DNA of 57,962 bases, taken from contig NZ_AZDV01000003.1 of assembly GCF_001434835.1 (NCBI RefSeq), forward strand, positions 231,654 to 289,615, written 5' to 3'. The DNA is from Levilactobacillus acidifarinae DSM 19394 = JCM 15949. GTDB lineage: Bacteria; Bacillota; Bacilli; Lactobacillales; Lactobacillaceae. The position numbers were made by a program, and so were the translations under genes. The notes beneath the pieces were generated by a model, which saw only the letters and a program-made list of their open reading frames with translations, did not search any database and was not told where the DNA came from. Each line of letters starts with the position of its first letter. Positions within the stretch are counted from its first letter, which is position 1. Below, piece after piece: positions 32,880 to 40,711 of this stretch.

Positions 32880-33259
32880 AAATGCACCTCCGCCGTTTTC
32901 TCAATGCTGATGCCGTGGTCCTGACCATGAGTGAAAATCAGCCGCTTTATCGTTAAATCTGAAATACGATAAGTCTTTTTGATTTCCTTCTTGGAGGAAA
33001 AGTTAATCGTGACCCCATCTAAAGTAACCGCATAGCGGGCCGTCTCAATTTTCTTAACCTTCGTATTTCCCAGAGTATTTTTCCAAATGATTGCTTCTTC
33101 GGCTAAATGCTCATCATCGGTCATCTTAAGCGGGTACGGCATCTCCCTAGCGTTCAGTGAGTCACGACGAAAGTGAGTTAGACGCCACTTGTTGCATTCT
33201 GCCATTGTTTTTCCGGAGTATACGATTTTCCCCGTCCGAGCATTGCTGACATAAATCAT
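32876..33259 (-). CDS. Phage protein of unknown function
   Basis: A 127-residue protein overlapping both neighbours by 4 bases. The N-terminus IYVSNARTGKIVYSGKTMAECNKW and the long basic middle suggest a compact alpha-beta domain. No family recognised. Confidence 0.5.
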   Translation of the reverse strand: MIYVSNARTGKIVYSGKTMAECNKWRLTHFRRDSLNAREMPYPLKMTDDEHLAEEAIIWKNTLGNTKVKKIETARYAVTLDGVTINFSSKKEIKKTYRISDLTIKRLIFTHGQDHGISIEKTAEVHL

Positions 33260-33639
33260 GGTTGACCTCCTAACGCTTCAATTTCTACACGCGGATGTTC
33301 CTTGTCAATGTAAAACTCATCAACAAACCCCGTAATGTGTTTCAAGTTGTCATTGTCCAAGAACCCACACTGTTGAAACCCGTCTAAGATGAATTTCTTA
33401 GCAAAAGCCACATTGTCTGGATCCTTACGCTTATCCTTCAAATACCACGTGAATTTAAGCCGACACGGCCAGTTAAAATGTATCCCAGCATTCATCCCCG
33501 CCCGTGTGTAAACGCTGCACAGCGTTGTGTATTTATGCTTTAATCCAGCCGCTGAATAACGGTTAGACCGTTCGCGATTAACATATTCATTTAAGCTCGG
33601 TAAAATTCCGTCAATTACTATCTTTTCGATACTAGGCAC
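33256..33639 (-). CDS. rusA: RusA family Holliday junction resolvase
   Basis: A 127-residue dimeric endonuclease that cuts four-way junctions formed by phage recombination. The metal-binding acidic residues lie in KRKDPDNVAFAKKFILDGF and LDNDNLKHI, and the N-terminus (IDGILPSLNEYV) is typical for the family. Length is normal. It lies in the replication and recombination operon with SSB and the ERF protein. Confidence 0.9.
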   Translation of the reverse strand: MPSIEKIVIDGILPSLNEYVNRERSNRYSAAGLKHKYTTLCSVYTRAGMNAGIHFNWPCRLKFTWYLKDKRKDPDNVAFAKKFILDGFQQCGFLDNDNLKHITGFVDEFYIDKEHPRVEIEALGGQP

Positions 33640-33656
33640 CCTTCTTCTCCACTAAT

Positions 33657-34358
33657 TCACTCCTCCGTAGAATAAATATTCTCGCCACGTTCCTGACGCC
33701 AGTTACCAAGAGTAAGCATTTCTGCAATCTCTTCGGTTACCTTGATGCCCTTTAACTGGTTGTCCTTCATGAACGTGTAAATTCCGACTTGATGTTGTTC
33801 CTGGTGGTGATCTCTACAGAGGGCCATCACATAGTTTCCAATGTGGCTGATATGCTCACGGTTGCGACCAATCCCAACGGCATGAACGTGTGCAATATCC
33901 GCCGGCCGGCCACAAATCATGCAGCAGTGGTACTTCAAACAGTAGTAATCCCATCCGTATTGCTCGCGAATTGCGTCCACTGTATGACCCGCAAAAGGAA
34001 CACCGTTAGAGAAGCAGAATTCCAGTAGAAATTCAATAAAGCGTGAGGCCATTTCAATTGAGCAGTCACTGAGCGAGAAGTCTTCGTAAAGCCCCTGCCG
34101 TAGTGCAAACATCCGTTTTAACTGTTTTTTCGTAATTTCTTCGATGTAGTTACCACACCATCTATCGATTTCGCCAATCATCGCGTAAATCTTTCGTCGC
34201 TGATCGACAGTGATATGACGGCCATCATCAAAATTAATCTCGGCCAATTGACCTAGGTTGGCTTCAATGAGCCGCCGAGTGGGCGGATCAACATCAGACA
34301 GGTCAATAATCAAATAGTGGTTTTTGAATAATTTGCGAATTTTGCCAAAAAGTTTCAT
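33657..34358 (-). CDS. Putative HNHc nuclease
   Basis: A 233-residue protein in the position of the HNHc_6-type nucleases of Firmicute phages. The C-terminal half has CMICGRPADIAHVHAVGIGRNR and ALCRDHHQEQH, containing the paired Cys and the catalytic His residues. The N-terminus is a helical domain. The start overlaps the previous stop (TAATG). It probably works in recombination or host DNA handling. Confidence 0.8.
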   Translation of the reverse strand: MKLFGKIRKLFKNHYLIIDLSDVDPPTRRLIEANLGQLAEINFDDGRHITVDQRRKIYAMIGEIDRWCGNYIEEITKKQLKRMFALRQGLYEDFSLSDCSIEMASRFIEFLLEFCFSNGVPFAGHTVDAIREQYGWDYYCLKYHCCMICGRPADIAHVHAVGIGRNREHISHIGNYVMALCRDHHQEQHQVGIYTFMKDNQLKGIKVTEEIAEMLTLGNWRQERGENIYSTEE

Positions 34359-35116
34359 TAGCCTAACACCACCACGACATCGGAATCCAGCTTGCTAAAT
34401 TTTTCAGCAAAGTAAGCCTTAATATTTTGAATTGCTTCACTCCGCCAAGCCCCGGCATCAGCTTCGAAGAGCGCACCTTTCATCCCTTCATGCATCCGAA
34501 AAATGAATTGGCTTTGTGGCTGTTCTACTTCGGAGAAGGTCCTGTATGGAGCCAGCAGTACCGGATTAGGTACCTTAGCCGTCCCAACGCTAGCGGCCCC
34601 CGTTGCTACCGTCGCCGTTTGCGTTACACCGTCGTCGGATGCAGTATTCTCAGTTGACTCCTTGTAGGCGCTTAAAAAGCGCAACAAGGTTCCTTTATCA
34701 TCGTATTCACGGCCTTCAGGTACCGGTAAACTAACAAATTTAGACTGTAATGCGATGTTAAGAGTTTCCCGGTCATACCAACGGTTGAATTCGAAATCAT
34801 CGTAAATGGTTTCTGCCACCATGAACTGTGCGCGGCGGCCATACTTGTCTAATGCCGACTTAACGACAACACGCTGTGGTCCCTCGACTTGTACTAGTAG
34901 CTGCCCACGACTGGTCGCATCTTCCACTTGATTCACAAAATCCGCAACACTAGAAAGCGTGCTGACAAGAATGGTTCCGGGCATATCATCAGGAACGTAT
35001 TCTTCAACATTAGGTCCCACCTTGAAGGTATGACCATCACCATCGGTCTTAATTGCCTTATCAGCGGCAGCGTTCGCCTGATCAGTTAAAAATTCAAATG
35101 CACTTTTTTCCATCAT
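34358..35116 (-). CDS. Conserved early phage protein (DUF2303-like)
   Basis: A 252-residue protein in the early operon. The N-terminus SAFEFLTDQANAAADKAI and the middle VESPTKV-like QVEGPQRVVVKSALDKYGRR with FNRWYDRETLNIALQSKFV match a protein often seen beside replication genes, related to DUF2303. An acidic Ala- and Thr-rich linker lies near 155-175. The role is unknown. Confidence 0.55.
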   Translation of the reverse strand: MMEKSAFEFLTDQANAAADKAIKTDGDGHTFKVGPNVEEYVPDDMPGTILVSTLSSVADFVNQVEDATSRGQLLVQVEGPQRVVVKSALDKYGRRAQFMVAETIYDDFEFNRWYDRETLNIALQSKFVSLPVPEGREYDDKGTLLRFLSAYKESTENTASDDGVTQTATVATGAASVGTAKVPNPVLLAPYRTFSEVEQPQSQFIFRMHEGMKGALFEADAGAWRSEAIQNIKAYFAEKFSKLDSDVVVVLG

Positions 35117-35118
35117 AA

Positions 35119-35574
35119 TTAATTACTCTCCTTCTTTTGTGAATGCTGAAAATCAATGATAGTTGACGCCTTAGCAGGCTTATCCTTGCCCTCGGCCTCC
35201 ACTTTGTCGATATCTGTCCCCTTGTCGTCCTTTAGTTTCCCGTCCTCAGGATCGATATAGGTCTGGCCTGGAGTACCGCTCTTTAACTCATTAGCCTCGA
35301 TGCGGCCCGTTGAGTTTCGACCAACCAGAATAGTGGTCGTTGCAGAATCTTCAGGTACCAGCGTTGCTTTAACCTGAGCGTCCAATGTAACCGAATTACG
35401 AGTTTCCGTCGGCGTCATTGATAGCGTGATTGTGACCTTTCGCTTCTTTTTTGGTTCACAGTTCGGGTTCAAGATATTCTCAAGAACGTCATCCATGACG
35501 TTATCCAGCTTTTCTTGAATGGCACCATGAGCCATATCGGTCAGGTCGATGTTAACTAGCTTTTTCTTACTCAT
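35119..35574 (-). CDS. Phage replication terminator-like protein
   Basis: A 151-residue protein. The start at 35574 lies inside the end of the small zinc-finger gene (ATGAGTAAG). The sequence KLVNIDLTDMAHGAIQEKLDN then PKKKRKVTITLSMTPTETR and GRIEANELKSGTPGQTYIDPEDGKL is the pattern of the Firmicute phage protein usually named replication terminator protein. The name comes from annotation habit; a true fork-stopping role is not shown. Confidence 0.65.
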   Translation of the reverse strand: MSKKKLVNIDLTDMAHGAIQEKLDNVMDDVLENILNPNCEPKKKRKVTITLSMTPTETRNSVTLDAQVKATLVPEDSATTTILVGRNSTGRIEANELKSGTPGQTYIDPEDGKLKDDKGTDIDKVEAEGKDKPAKASTIIDFQHSQKKESN

Positions 35575-35731
35575 GAACAACATCCTTTCGTTTCATTGCC
35601 TCAAACTCAGCTTTTACGCGCTGCTTAAACTTCACGTTGCAATTGGGGCACGGATCGAATTCGACACCGAATGCCGAAACAACTCGGATAACTTGCGTAC
35701 CATGACACAGTGGGCAACTTTTAGTTTTCAA
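35567..35731 (-). CDS. Small zinc-ribbon protein
   Basis: A 54-residue protein starting at TTG 35731, whose TG overlaps the helicase loader's TGA stop; AAGGAGTG is upstream. It has the paired Cys motifs KSCPLCHGTQ and PCPNCNVKF, then a charged helix. It overlaps the next gene's ATG by its own stop codon. This stop-start chaining at both ends is good evidence for translation. Function unknown. Confidence 0.75.
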   Translation of the reverse strand: MKTKSCPLCHGTQVIRVVSAFGVEFDPCPNCNVKFKQRVKAEFEAMKRKDVVHE

Positions 35732-36549
35732 AACTCAACACTCCTTTGATCAGGCGTTTTATCAGTAAACTTGATAATGTGGTCCTTAATCCCACGATAC
35801 ATTCGGGAGATAAGCTTGGGATTATAGATGGCCGTTAGCTCTTTACTATTTAGATTGGTCGTGATAATGGTTCGATTACGTTTATTCAAAACGCCGAACA
35901 GAACGTTTTGTGTGAACTCGCTTGCCTCACGACTGTCTCGTTTGAAGCTAGATTCTGAGCCCAAATCATCGATGACCAATAAATCAACGTTGCCTAGAAG
36001 CTCGACCATATTAGCCTCGGTGTACTTTGAATCGGGATAGTTAAAGCTATCTTTAACTAACCGCATCAATTCATTAACGCTGACGAACAGACATGACATT
36101 GGCCTTTCAGCATACTCGTTAACTGCTTTAAGCATAGCTAGGGCGAGATGCGACTTTCCTCGTCCTGGTAACCCAGTAAATAAGGTGTTGAACTGCGTGT
36201 CAGCCTTCAAGTATTGGCCAGCAATCGTCCGTGCCCGATTCTTATTGGTTTCGGCTTCCTGTGAGGTCGCTTCAAAGTTATCAAACGTGGCCGTTTTTAA
36301 ATTAGGATCATCGAAGATAGAATCCCTAGACAAGACATCAGTTGTTTTACGCTTTTTCCAGTATGTCTCAGCGTCCATAACCGTTTTACGCTCGTGCGCC
36401 GCAATCTTTTCTTGCTGGCACTTCGGACAAAAAGCAGGCTTATCAGGTAGCTTGATCATAAAAACACCGTGTTTGGGGCATTTTTGATTTGTCTTCTGAA
36501 CCTTATCCAGCAAGGAAAACTTCATTTTCCCGTCAGTAATCGATGCCAT
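35728..36549 (-). CDS. DnaC-like helicase loader (AAA+ ATPase)
   Basis: A 273-residue replication protein. Residues 25-45 have a zinc-finger-like CPKHG and CPKCQ pair. The Walker A is TGLPGRGKSHLALAM (about 128) and the Walker B is LLVIDDLGSES (about 197). A sensor-type TTNLNSKEL follows. It loads the host or phage DnaB-like helicase at the phage origin. It follows the initiator gene with an overlap of 17 bases. Confidence 0.9.
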   Translation of the reverse strand: MASITDGKMKFSLLDKVQKTNQKCPKHGVFMIKLPDKPAFCPKCQQEKIAAHERKTVMDAETYWKKRKTTDVLSRDSIFDDPNLKTATFDNFEATSQEAETNKNRARTIAGQYLKADTQFNTLFTGLPGRGKSHLALAMLKAVNEYAERPMSCLFVSVNELMRLVKDSFNYPDSKYTEANMVELLGNVDLLVIDDLGSESSFKRDSREASEFTQNVLFGVLNKRNRTIITTNLNSKELTAIYNPKLISRMYRGIKDHIIKFTDKTPDQRSVEF

Positions 36550-37285
36550 CGTAGGATTCTCCTCCCTGGCCCCCGTTTATCGGGACCTGATTTAAATAGC
36601 CCTCGAACTTACTGGCCCGAAATAACGTTGACGGCTGCAAGTAACGATTCATTTTAGGGTCGTTAAGCCATAGTGCGCATTGGTTATCGATGACTAGCCT
36701 CATGTCTTCAGCCGTAGCCCCCTCCTTGTGGCGGGCTATAATAGCTCGTTTATTAGTTGGGGTATGCCGAAAATGTTTGCCGGTCTTCAGATTCAAATAG
36801 TCAATTATGGATTCCCAGGGGAACTGTTCGGCTTCAGCCGGACTATGGTTCTTGTTAGTCTCTGTTGTAGTCTCTGGTAATCTATTGGTATTGGTCGACC
36901 CATTTTGGTCCATTCCATCGACCCATTCTGGGTTACTCGTCGACCCATTTTGGGTCGATGGTCGACCCATACCCAATTTGTCATAATTGATGCGGTACCA
37001 CTTGGTTTTATCGAATCCCGCCTTGTTGTAATTCGCAGTAATTAGATAACCATCTTTTTCTAAACTTGTTACGGCCCGCTTTAACGTATTCAATCCCCAA
37101 AAAGGAAACTGTTTATTCCATTCTGGAAAACTGTTGTAAATCCATCTATAGCCGTCATGACAGTTATTAGACCGTTGTAACCAATAATGAAATTGTTGCA
37201 AGATGATGGCTTCGTTAAGCCCCACCTTGACGGCTAACGATGGGAGTACCTGCAGAGGTGGTTCGCTAATTAGTAGGTTGCCCAT
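36533..37285 (-). CDS. Phage replication initiator (replisome organiser-like)
   Basis: A 250-residue protein. Residues 1-110 form a winged-helix DNA-binding domain (NEAIILQQFHYWLQRS, WNKQFPFWGLNTLKRAVTSLEKDGYLI). Residues about 110-145 are Asn-, Gly- and Ser-rich and encoded by the origin repeats. Residues 165-240 match the phage C-terminal domain of initiators (YLNLKTGKHFRHTPTNKRAI, LQPSTLFRASKFEGYL). It binds the origin in its own gene and recruits the loader. Confidence 0.87.
   Translation of the reverse strand: MGNLLISEPPLQVLPSLAVKVGLNEAIILQQFHYWLQRSNNCHDGYRWIYNSFPEWNKQFPFWGLNTLKRAVTSLEKDGYLITANYNKAGFDKTKWYRINYDKLGMGRPSTQNGSTSNPEWVDGMDQNGSTNTNRLPETTTETNKNHSPAEAEQFPWESIIDYLNLKTGKHFRHTPTNKRAIIARHKEGATAEDMRLVIDNQCALWLNDPKMNRYLQPSTLFRASKFEGYLNQVPINGGQGGESYDGIDY
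36892..36970 (-). repeat. Phage replication origin iterons
   Basis: Within the initiator gene, four copies of ATGGGTCGAYSR begin 22, 22 and 23 bases apart on the leftward strand: ATGGGTCGACCA, ATGGGTCGACGA, ATGGGTCGATGG and ATGGGTCGACCA. A related CGACCCA also lies between the first pair in the other direction. Iterons in the initiator gene are the known origin type in lambda and many Firmicute phages. Confidence 0.8.
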
Positions 37286-37297
37286 TTAAGTCACCTC

Positions 37298-37816
37298 CTA
37301 AAATGGCATTCCGTCATCTGGACCTGAGTTCTGATTTTGATAAGGCGTACCATAACCAGGGTTATTAGCAGGTGGTGTGTAGGATCCCTGATTCTGCCCA
37401 CCATAGTTGTTCGAACTTCCTTGGTTATAGGACGATTGATTTGGTGCCCCACCCCCGTAGTAGTTGCCTTGGTTACCGCCCATACCTCGGTTATCCTGTT
37501 TGCTTTCTAGGAAACTGAAATTCTCAACAATAACCTCGGTGACGTAGACTCGCTGACCTTGTTGGTTTTCATAGTTCCGGGTTTGAATTCTTCCTTCAAT
37601 ACCTACTAGAGACCCTTTGTGCATGTACTGGGCAAAGGCCTCAGCAGACTTTCGCCAAATAACACACTGAATGAAGTCAGCCTCTCGTTCATTGTTTTGG
37701 CCCTTAAACCGTCGGTCGACAGCTAGTGTGAATGTTGCAACCGCCGTACCGCTTTGTGTGTACGTCAAATTGATGTCCTTAGTGACCCGCCCCGTTAGCG
37801 TTGCACGATTAATCAT
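37298..37816 (-). CDS. ssb: Single-stranded DNA-binding protein
   Basis: A 172-residue SSB. The OB-fold domain (1-110) has [40 protein letters not shown] and [19 protein letters not shown]. The C-terminal linker is Gly-, Asn-, Tyr- and Gln-rich, and the last six residues, DDGMPF, are the acidic tip that binds partner proteins. It overlaps the ERF gene by 4 bases. Confidence 0.95.
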   Translation of the reverse strand: MINRATLTGRVTKDINLTYTQSGTAVATFTLAVDRRFKGQNNEREADFIQCVIWRKSAEAFAQYMHKGSLVGIEGRIQTRNYENQQGQRVYVTEVIVENFSFLESKQDNRGMGGNQGNYYGGGAPNQSSYNQGSSNNYGGQNQGSYTPPANNPGYGTPYQNQNSGPDDGMPF

Positions 37817-38643
37817 TGTGACACCCCACTTTGCGTTTGTTGCACTTGGCTATTTTGTTGACCCTGTGGTACATTGTTCTGAATTTCAAGATCATGAGTA
37901 GCCTTTTCAATCAACCACCGGGCTTGCCCATAACTCAGGCTCTGCACATTTTGCGCCTTTACTTTCCCCAGATATCCATTTTGAACTGGAACAATTGATG
38001 AACCGCTCGATTCGGCCATCGCTTTGAATAGGTTAACTAATTGGGCCATTTGACCGGTTTCAATTGGAATAAATTCTTGTTGACCTTGGCCACCGCCGCG
38101 TTGATTCTGTCCATTCTGCTGGGGGTATCCTTGCTGGTTATAACCTTGTTGGTACTGCTGTCCGTTATACCTTTGATTTTGTGCTTGTCGCGGGTCCCCC
38201 TGGCCGTTAGGGTAATACTGGTTACCATTGCTCTGTTGCTGTTGCATAGCACCATCAGCATCCTCATCCGGGACAATCCCGAAAATGGCGCAGAGCTGGT
38301 AGCGTTTGGCGTAGGTAATTGCTGACCCGCCCTCTTGAGCCGCTGACATTCTTTTGTTACGGTCAGAATTGATAAAGAATGGATCGTAGTTGATGAATTC
38401 CCCTGAGCTGTGAATCAGTAGTGTTCCACATCCCACTTGACCTGCAGGCCCTGACACTGGGTACTGAGTAACTGCAATTTCATTTTTCGAAGTCACAGGT
38501 AACAGCACCTTATTGATTGCGCCCAAGGTTGCGTACTTACTGTGAGTGATGGGATTAGTTCTATCCTTCGGAATGGCTGGCAACTCAGCTTGGACCTTAA
38601 CGATGGCCGCACCAAGTTTGGCGATTGTTTCACTCTTTTCCAT
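37813..38643 (-). CDS. ERF family single-strand annealing protein
   Basis: A 276-residue recombinase, start ATG 38643 with GAGGGGG upstream. The ERF domain covers residues 1-140, with [20 protein letters not shown] and [24 protein letters not shown] Gln- and Tyr-rich linker follows (150-200), and a helical C-terminus ends the protein. It anneals single strands in phage recombination, working with SSB and RusA. Confidence 0.88.
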   Translation of the reverse strand: MEKSETIAKLGAAIVKVQAELPAIPKDRTNPITHSKYATLGAINKVLLPVTSKNEIAVTQYPVSGPAGQVGCGTLLIHSSGEFINYDPFFINSDRNKRMSAAQEGGSAITYAKRYQLCAIFGIVPDEDADGAMQQQQSNGNQYYPNGQGDPRQAQNQRYNGQQYQQGYNQQGYPQQNGQNQRGGGQGQQEFIPIETGQMAQLVNLFKAMAESSGSSIVPVQNGYLGKVKAQNVQSLSYGQARWLIEKATHDLEIQNNVPQGQQNSQVQQTQSGVSQ

Positions 38644-38788
38644 AACCAACACCCCCTCTGCGCTTGACCGTCCATTGAACCCAACGGCCATTTGCTGTAG
38701 AATTGAAATTGAAAATATGCGAGATTTGTAATCTCATGCTGAGGTCTAAGTTGCCGCTTAGATCTCTTTTTTTGTGCCAAAATTTCAC
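38630..38788 (-). CDS. Small early phage protein
   Basis: A 52-residue frame starting at GTG 38788 with AGGAGG 6 bases upstream, ending in a TGA that overlaps the ERF start codon region. The sequence KFWHKKRDLSGNLDLSMRLQ and [18 protein letters not shown] is basic. No family is known. RBS and coupling support it. Confidence 0.6.
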   Translation of the reverse strand: MKFWHKKRDLSGNLDLSMRLQISHIFNFNSTANGRWVQWTVKRRGGVGYGKE

Positions 38789-38799
38789 GATGTTTCCTC

Positions 38800-38946
38800 C
38801 TAATCAAAGAAATTATTTCTGAACTCGGCCCAGGTCTTAAACCTGGATAGGTAATGACCGATATAAATCCCTAGCCCAATTGCGGCTCCGTACCGCAATA
38901 CGAACCAGGTGACGTTGCCTAACCACAAAAGTGTTGCATTATCCAT
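38800..38946 (-). CDS. Small membrane protein
   Basis: A 48-residue frame, ATG 38946 with GGAGGAATC upstream. Residues 5-30 (LLWLGNVTWFVLRYGAAIGLG) are hydrophobic and form one transmembrane segment, followed by a basic turn and an acidic end. Its TAG is part of the next gene's AGGAGG. No family is known. Confidence 0.65.
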   Translation of the reverse strand: MDNATLLWLGNVTWFVLRYGAAIGLGIYIGHYLSRFKTWAEFRNNFFD

Positions 38947-38991
38947 ACTGATTCCTCCTAAGCTGCTGCTCCTCGCACAGGACTTGATTAA

Positions 38992-39261
38992 CTACCGTTC
39001 TGCGGCAGCGTAGTAATCATCAACAGCTTTTTTTGAGATTCGTTCAATTCCGCCTTTAACCATGACTCGTAGGCCATCGGCGATGAACTTTTTTAACGTT
39101 TTGTCAGAGACATTCGCGTAGGTACAGGCCTGAGATTTATTCATCCAATAAGGAAGTTCCTCACGCTTGGCTACTTGGTCAAAGGCCTCCATAGCCGACC
39201 TAAACATCGTTATCTTAATTTGCTGGTCGACCTCTTCAGGTAGCTCGAAGTTAACTTGCAA
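38992..39261 (-). CDS. DUF771 family HTH protein (excisionase-like)
   Basis: An 89-residue protein starting at TTG 39261 (GGAGGAATC upstream). The core MNKSQACTYANVSDKTLKKFIADGLRVMVKGG is a winged helix like that of excisionases, typical of DUF771 early phage proteins. It lies at the start of the early replication genes and may be an excisionase or a regulator. Confidence 0.8.
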   Translation of the reverse strand: MQVNFELPEEVDQQIKITMFRSAMEAFDQVAKREELPYWMNKSQACTYANVSDKTLKKFIADGLRVMVKGGIERISKKAVDDYYAAAER

Positions 39262-39281
39262 CTGCGATTCCTCCTTACCTG

Positions 39282-39296
39282 GTAGTAAAATAAAAA
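39282..39296 (+). repeat. Copy 1 of shared intergenic 15-mer (divergent cassette)
   Basis: GTAGTAAAATAAAAA, identical to the copy at 39765-39779, lies between the DUF771 gene and the rightward gene at 39315, and is followed in both places by an extended SD (AAAGGTGGTGA-type). It includes a -10-like TAAAAT. Confidence 0.7.
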
Positions 39297-39314
39297 CAAA
39301 GGTGGTGACAAATT

Positions 39315-39569
39315 ATGAAGCTAAGCACTGATCAGATTAATAAATTAATTTCCGAAGCCGTTTCTGCTTCTGTTGATAAAATTGACACCAATTCAGAAAT
39401 ACAAACTGTCCAAGATTACTTTGATAGAACACGTGGTCTCCAACTTACTTGGGAAAAAGAGTACATGGATAAGACTCTCACCAAGATTCATCAGGATTCC
39501 GTAAATGCGTCCTTAACCGCCGTTATCTCATTGTTAAAAGAACTAGGATTAATTGAAATTGAAGATTAA
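39315..39569 (+). CDS. Small phage protein on the opposite strand to its neighbours
   Basis: An 84-residue acidic protein with MKLSTDQINKLISEAV and LTAVISLLKELGLIEIED, helical overall. Its SD AAAGGTGGTGA is a long match to the 16S 3' end. Running rightward in a leftward region, it likely has its own promoter. Function unknown. Confidence 0.65.
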   Translation: MKLSTDQINKLISEAVSASVDKIDTNSEIQTVQDYFDRTRGLQLTWEKEYMDKTLTKIHQDSVNASLTAVISLLKELGLIEIED

Positions 39570-39574
39570 ATGTC

Positions 39575-39742
39575 CTACCATTTTTTCAAGTTTTCAATAA
39601 TCTCTGAACTATTGAGGCTGATTTCTGCTTCAATAGTTTTTCTTTCGAATAAGACATCCACTAGTTGCTTTACCGTATTCCACTCGGACTTGTTCATTCC
39701 ATCCAAACTAGCGGCAATTTTTTGCATTTTTTCTGAATCCAC
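39575..39742 (-). CDS. Small helical phage protein
   Basis: A 55-residue frame from GTG 39742 with GGAGG upstream: DSEKMQKIAASLDGMNKSEW and KQLVDVLFERKTIEAEISLN. It ends 5 bases from the stop of the convergent gene. Charged helical pattern; no family is known. Confidence 0.55.
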   Translation of the reverse strand: MDSEKMQKIAASLDGMNKSEWNTVKQLVDVLFERKTIEAEISLNSSEIIENLKKW

Positions 39743-39764
39743 TTACCTTTCCCCCTCCTTTCCA

Positions 39765-39779
39765 GTAGTAAAATAAAAA
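39765..39779 (+). repeat. Copy 2 of shared intergenic 15-mer (divergent cassette)
   Basis: Second identical GTAGTAAAATAAAAA, between the leftward gene at 39575-39742 and the rightward gene at 39797. Context after the repeat (AAAGGGTGGTGATAA) also matches copy 1. Confidence 0.7.
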
Positions 39780-39796
39780 TAAAGGGTGGTGATAAT

Positions 39797-39988
39797 TTGA
39801 ATTTTGAATTCAGTAAAGAAGAAGCACTGTTTATCTACTTACACTTGAAGAAACGAGCTGATGAAGAGATTGCGCTAGGAACGGCAATGGGCGATAAGAA
39901 AAATGTCGCCTACGAAACAAAAATAAATCATCGTATTTTTGACGAAATATTAGCAAAATACCCAGAATTCAAATCTCTTTCAAACTAG
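39797..39988 (+). CDS. Small phage protein on the opposite strand
   Basis: A 63-residue protein started at TTG 39797 behind GGGTGGTGA. It reads NFEFSKEEALFIYLHLKKRA and KINHRIFDEILAKYPEFKSL, helical and charged. It has its own hairpin terminator downstream. Function unknown. Confidence 0.6.
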   Translation: MNFEFSKEEALFIYLHLKKRADEEIALGTAMGDKKNVAYETKINHRIFDEILAKYPEFKSLSN

Positions 39989-40001
39989 CTTTAGAACTAG
40001 G

Positions 40002-40030
40002 CTTGCAATCCTACTTGCAAGTCTTCTTTA
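40002..40030 (+). terminator. Hairpin terminator after the gene at 39797
   Basis: CTTGCAA-TCCTAC-TTGCAAG, a perfect 7-bp stem, followed by a loose T-rich TCTTCTTT. It also includes the stop of the convergent gene. Confidence 0.65.
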
Positions 40031-40178
40031 CATATTCGGAAAACTGTTCCTGACTTCTTGTCATACTGCTGATCACCATGGAATAAACTCTTCCACGATA
40101 CCGAATGGCACAAAACTGATCAGCCTTTTCTAATGAGTGTTGATGAAAAAGCACCCATATTTTTAAGATAACTTTCAT
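40011..40178 (-). CDS. Small phage protein of unknown function
   Basis: A 55-residue frame, ATG 40178 behind AAGGGGATG. It reads MKVILKIWVLFHQHSLEKAD and FSEYVKKTC. A small protein with a hydrophobic N-terminal part; no family recognised. Confidence 0.55.
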   Translation of the reverse strand: MKVILKIWVLFHQHSLEKADQFCAIRYRGRVYSMVISSMTRSQEQFSEYVKKTCK

Positions 40179-40216
40179 TAACTCATCCCCTTATTTAATT
40201 TTTGGCAAAATGATCA

Positions 40217-40441
40217 TTAACTTACTTTTGTTCCAGAAAGTGATTGAGATGAACGCTCTTCTAAAGAATCGAGAAAGTTCTGTGAGAACTCGTGTACACG
40301 GTATGACCGACGAGCAATTGCTTCACGAACTTGTTCACGCTCGGACGGGCGCATCTTCTGATACTTCTCAGAAGTAATATAATTAAGATCAATATGTTTT
40401 GGGGTGCTCTCATCACCTTGAAGTGCATTTTTCTTAGTCAT
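40217..40441 (-). CDS. Small phage protein of unknown function
   Basis: A 74-residue basic protein with MTKKNALQGDESTPKHIDLN and MRPSEREQVREAIARRSYRV. GGGGGGGAT lies 4 bases upstream. Helical and charged; perhaps a DNA-binding regulator, but no clear family. Confidence 0.5.
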   Translation of the reverse strand: MTKKNALQGDESTPKHIDLNYITSEKYQKMRPSEREQVREAIARRSYRVHEFSQNFLDSLEERSSQSLSGTKVS

Positions 40442-40537
40442 TAAATCCCCCCCTAATCCCTTCAGCAGAATTTACTGCCACCTTTTATCCCTTTCAAATG
40501 AGACACGAGCTAAGAACCTATTCGATGAATTCGGATT

Positions 40538-40711
40538 CTAGCCAGAGCAACGTGCGACATATTCCTGGTAGTGGCGTTTGAATTCTTCCTCAGAAACGGG
40601 AGCACCTTTAAACGCCAGACCGGAAAAAATAGATTTACTTTTGTGACTCTGGGAATCCTTACTTCCTGGGATCACTTTTTTGTTATCTTTACCCAGATAC
40701 AAATCACTCAT
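40538..40711 (-). CDS. Small phage protein coupled to the antirepressor
   Basis: A 57-residue frame whose ATG overlaps the antirepressor stop (ATGA) with GGAGGGG upstream. It reads SDLYLGKDNKKVIPGSKDSQ and GAPVSEEEFKRHYQEYVARC. Translational coupling supports it. Function unknown. Confidence 0.6.
   Translation of the reverse strand: MSDLYLGKDNKKVIPGSKDSQSHKSKSIFSGLAFKGAPVSEEEFKRHYQEYVARCSG

Noticed and set aside
38493..38807. 104-codon leftward ORF across the ERF gene start
   Set aside because: It overlaps the ERF protein in another frame. The GTG-started 52-codon frame and the 48-codon gene, both with AGGAGG sites, explain the region better.
39570..39776. 68-codon rightward ORF
   Set aside because: No RBS; the leftward 55-codon frame on the other strand has a good RBS and a charged helical sequence.
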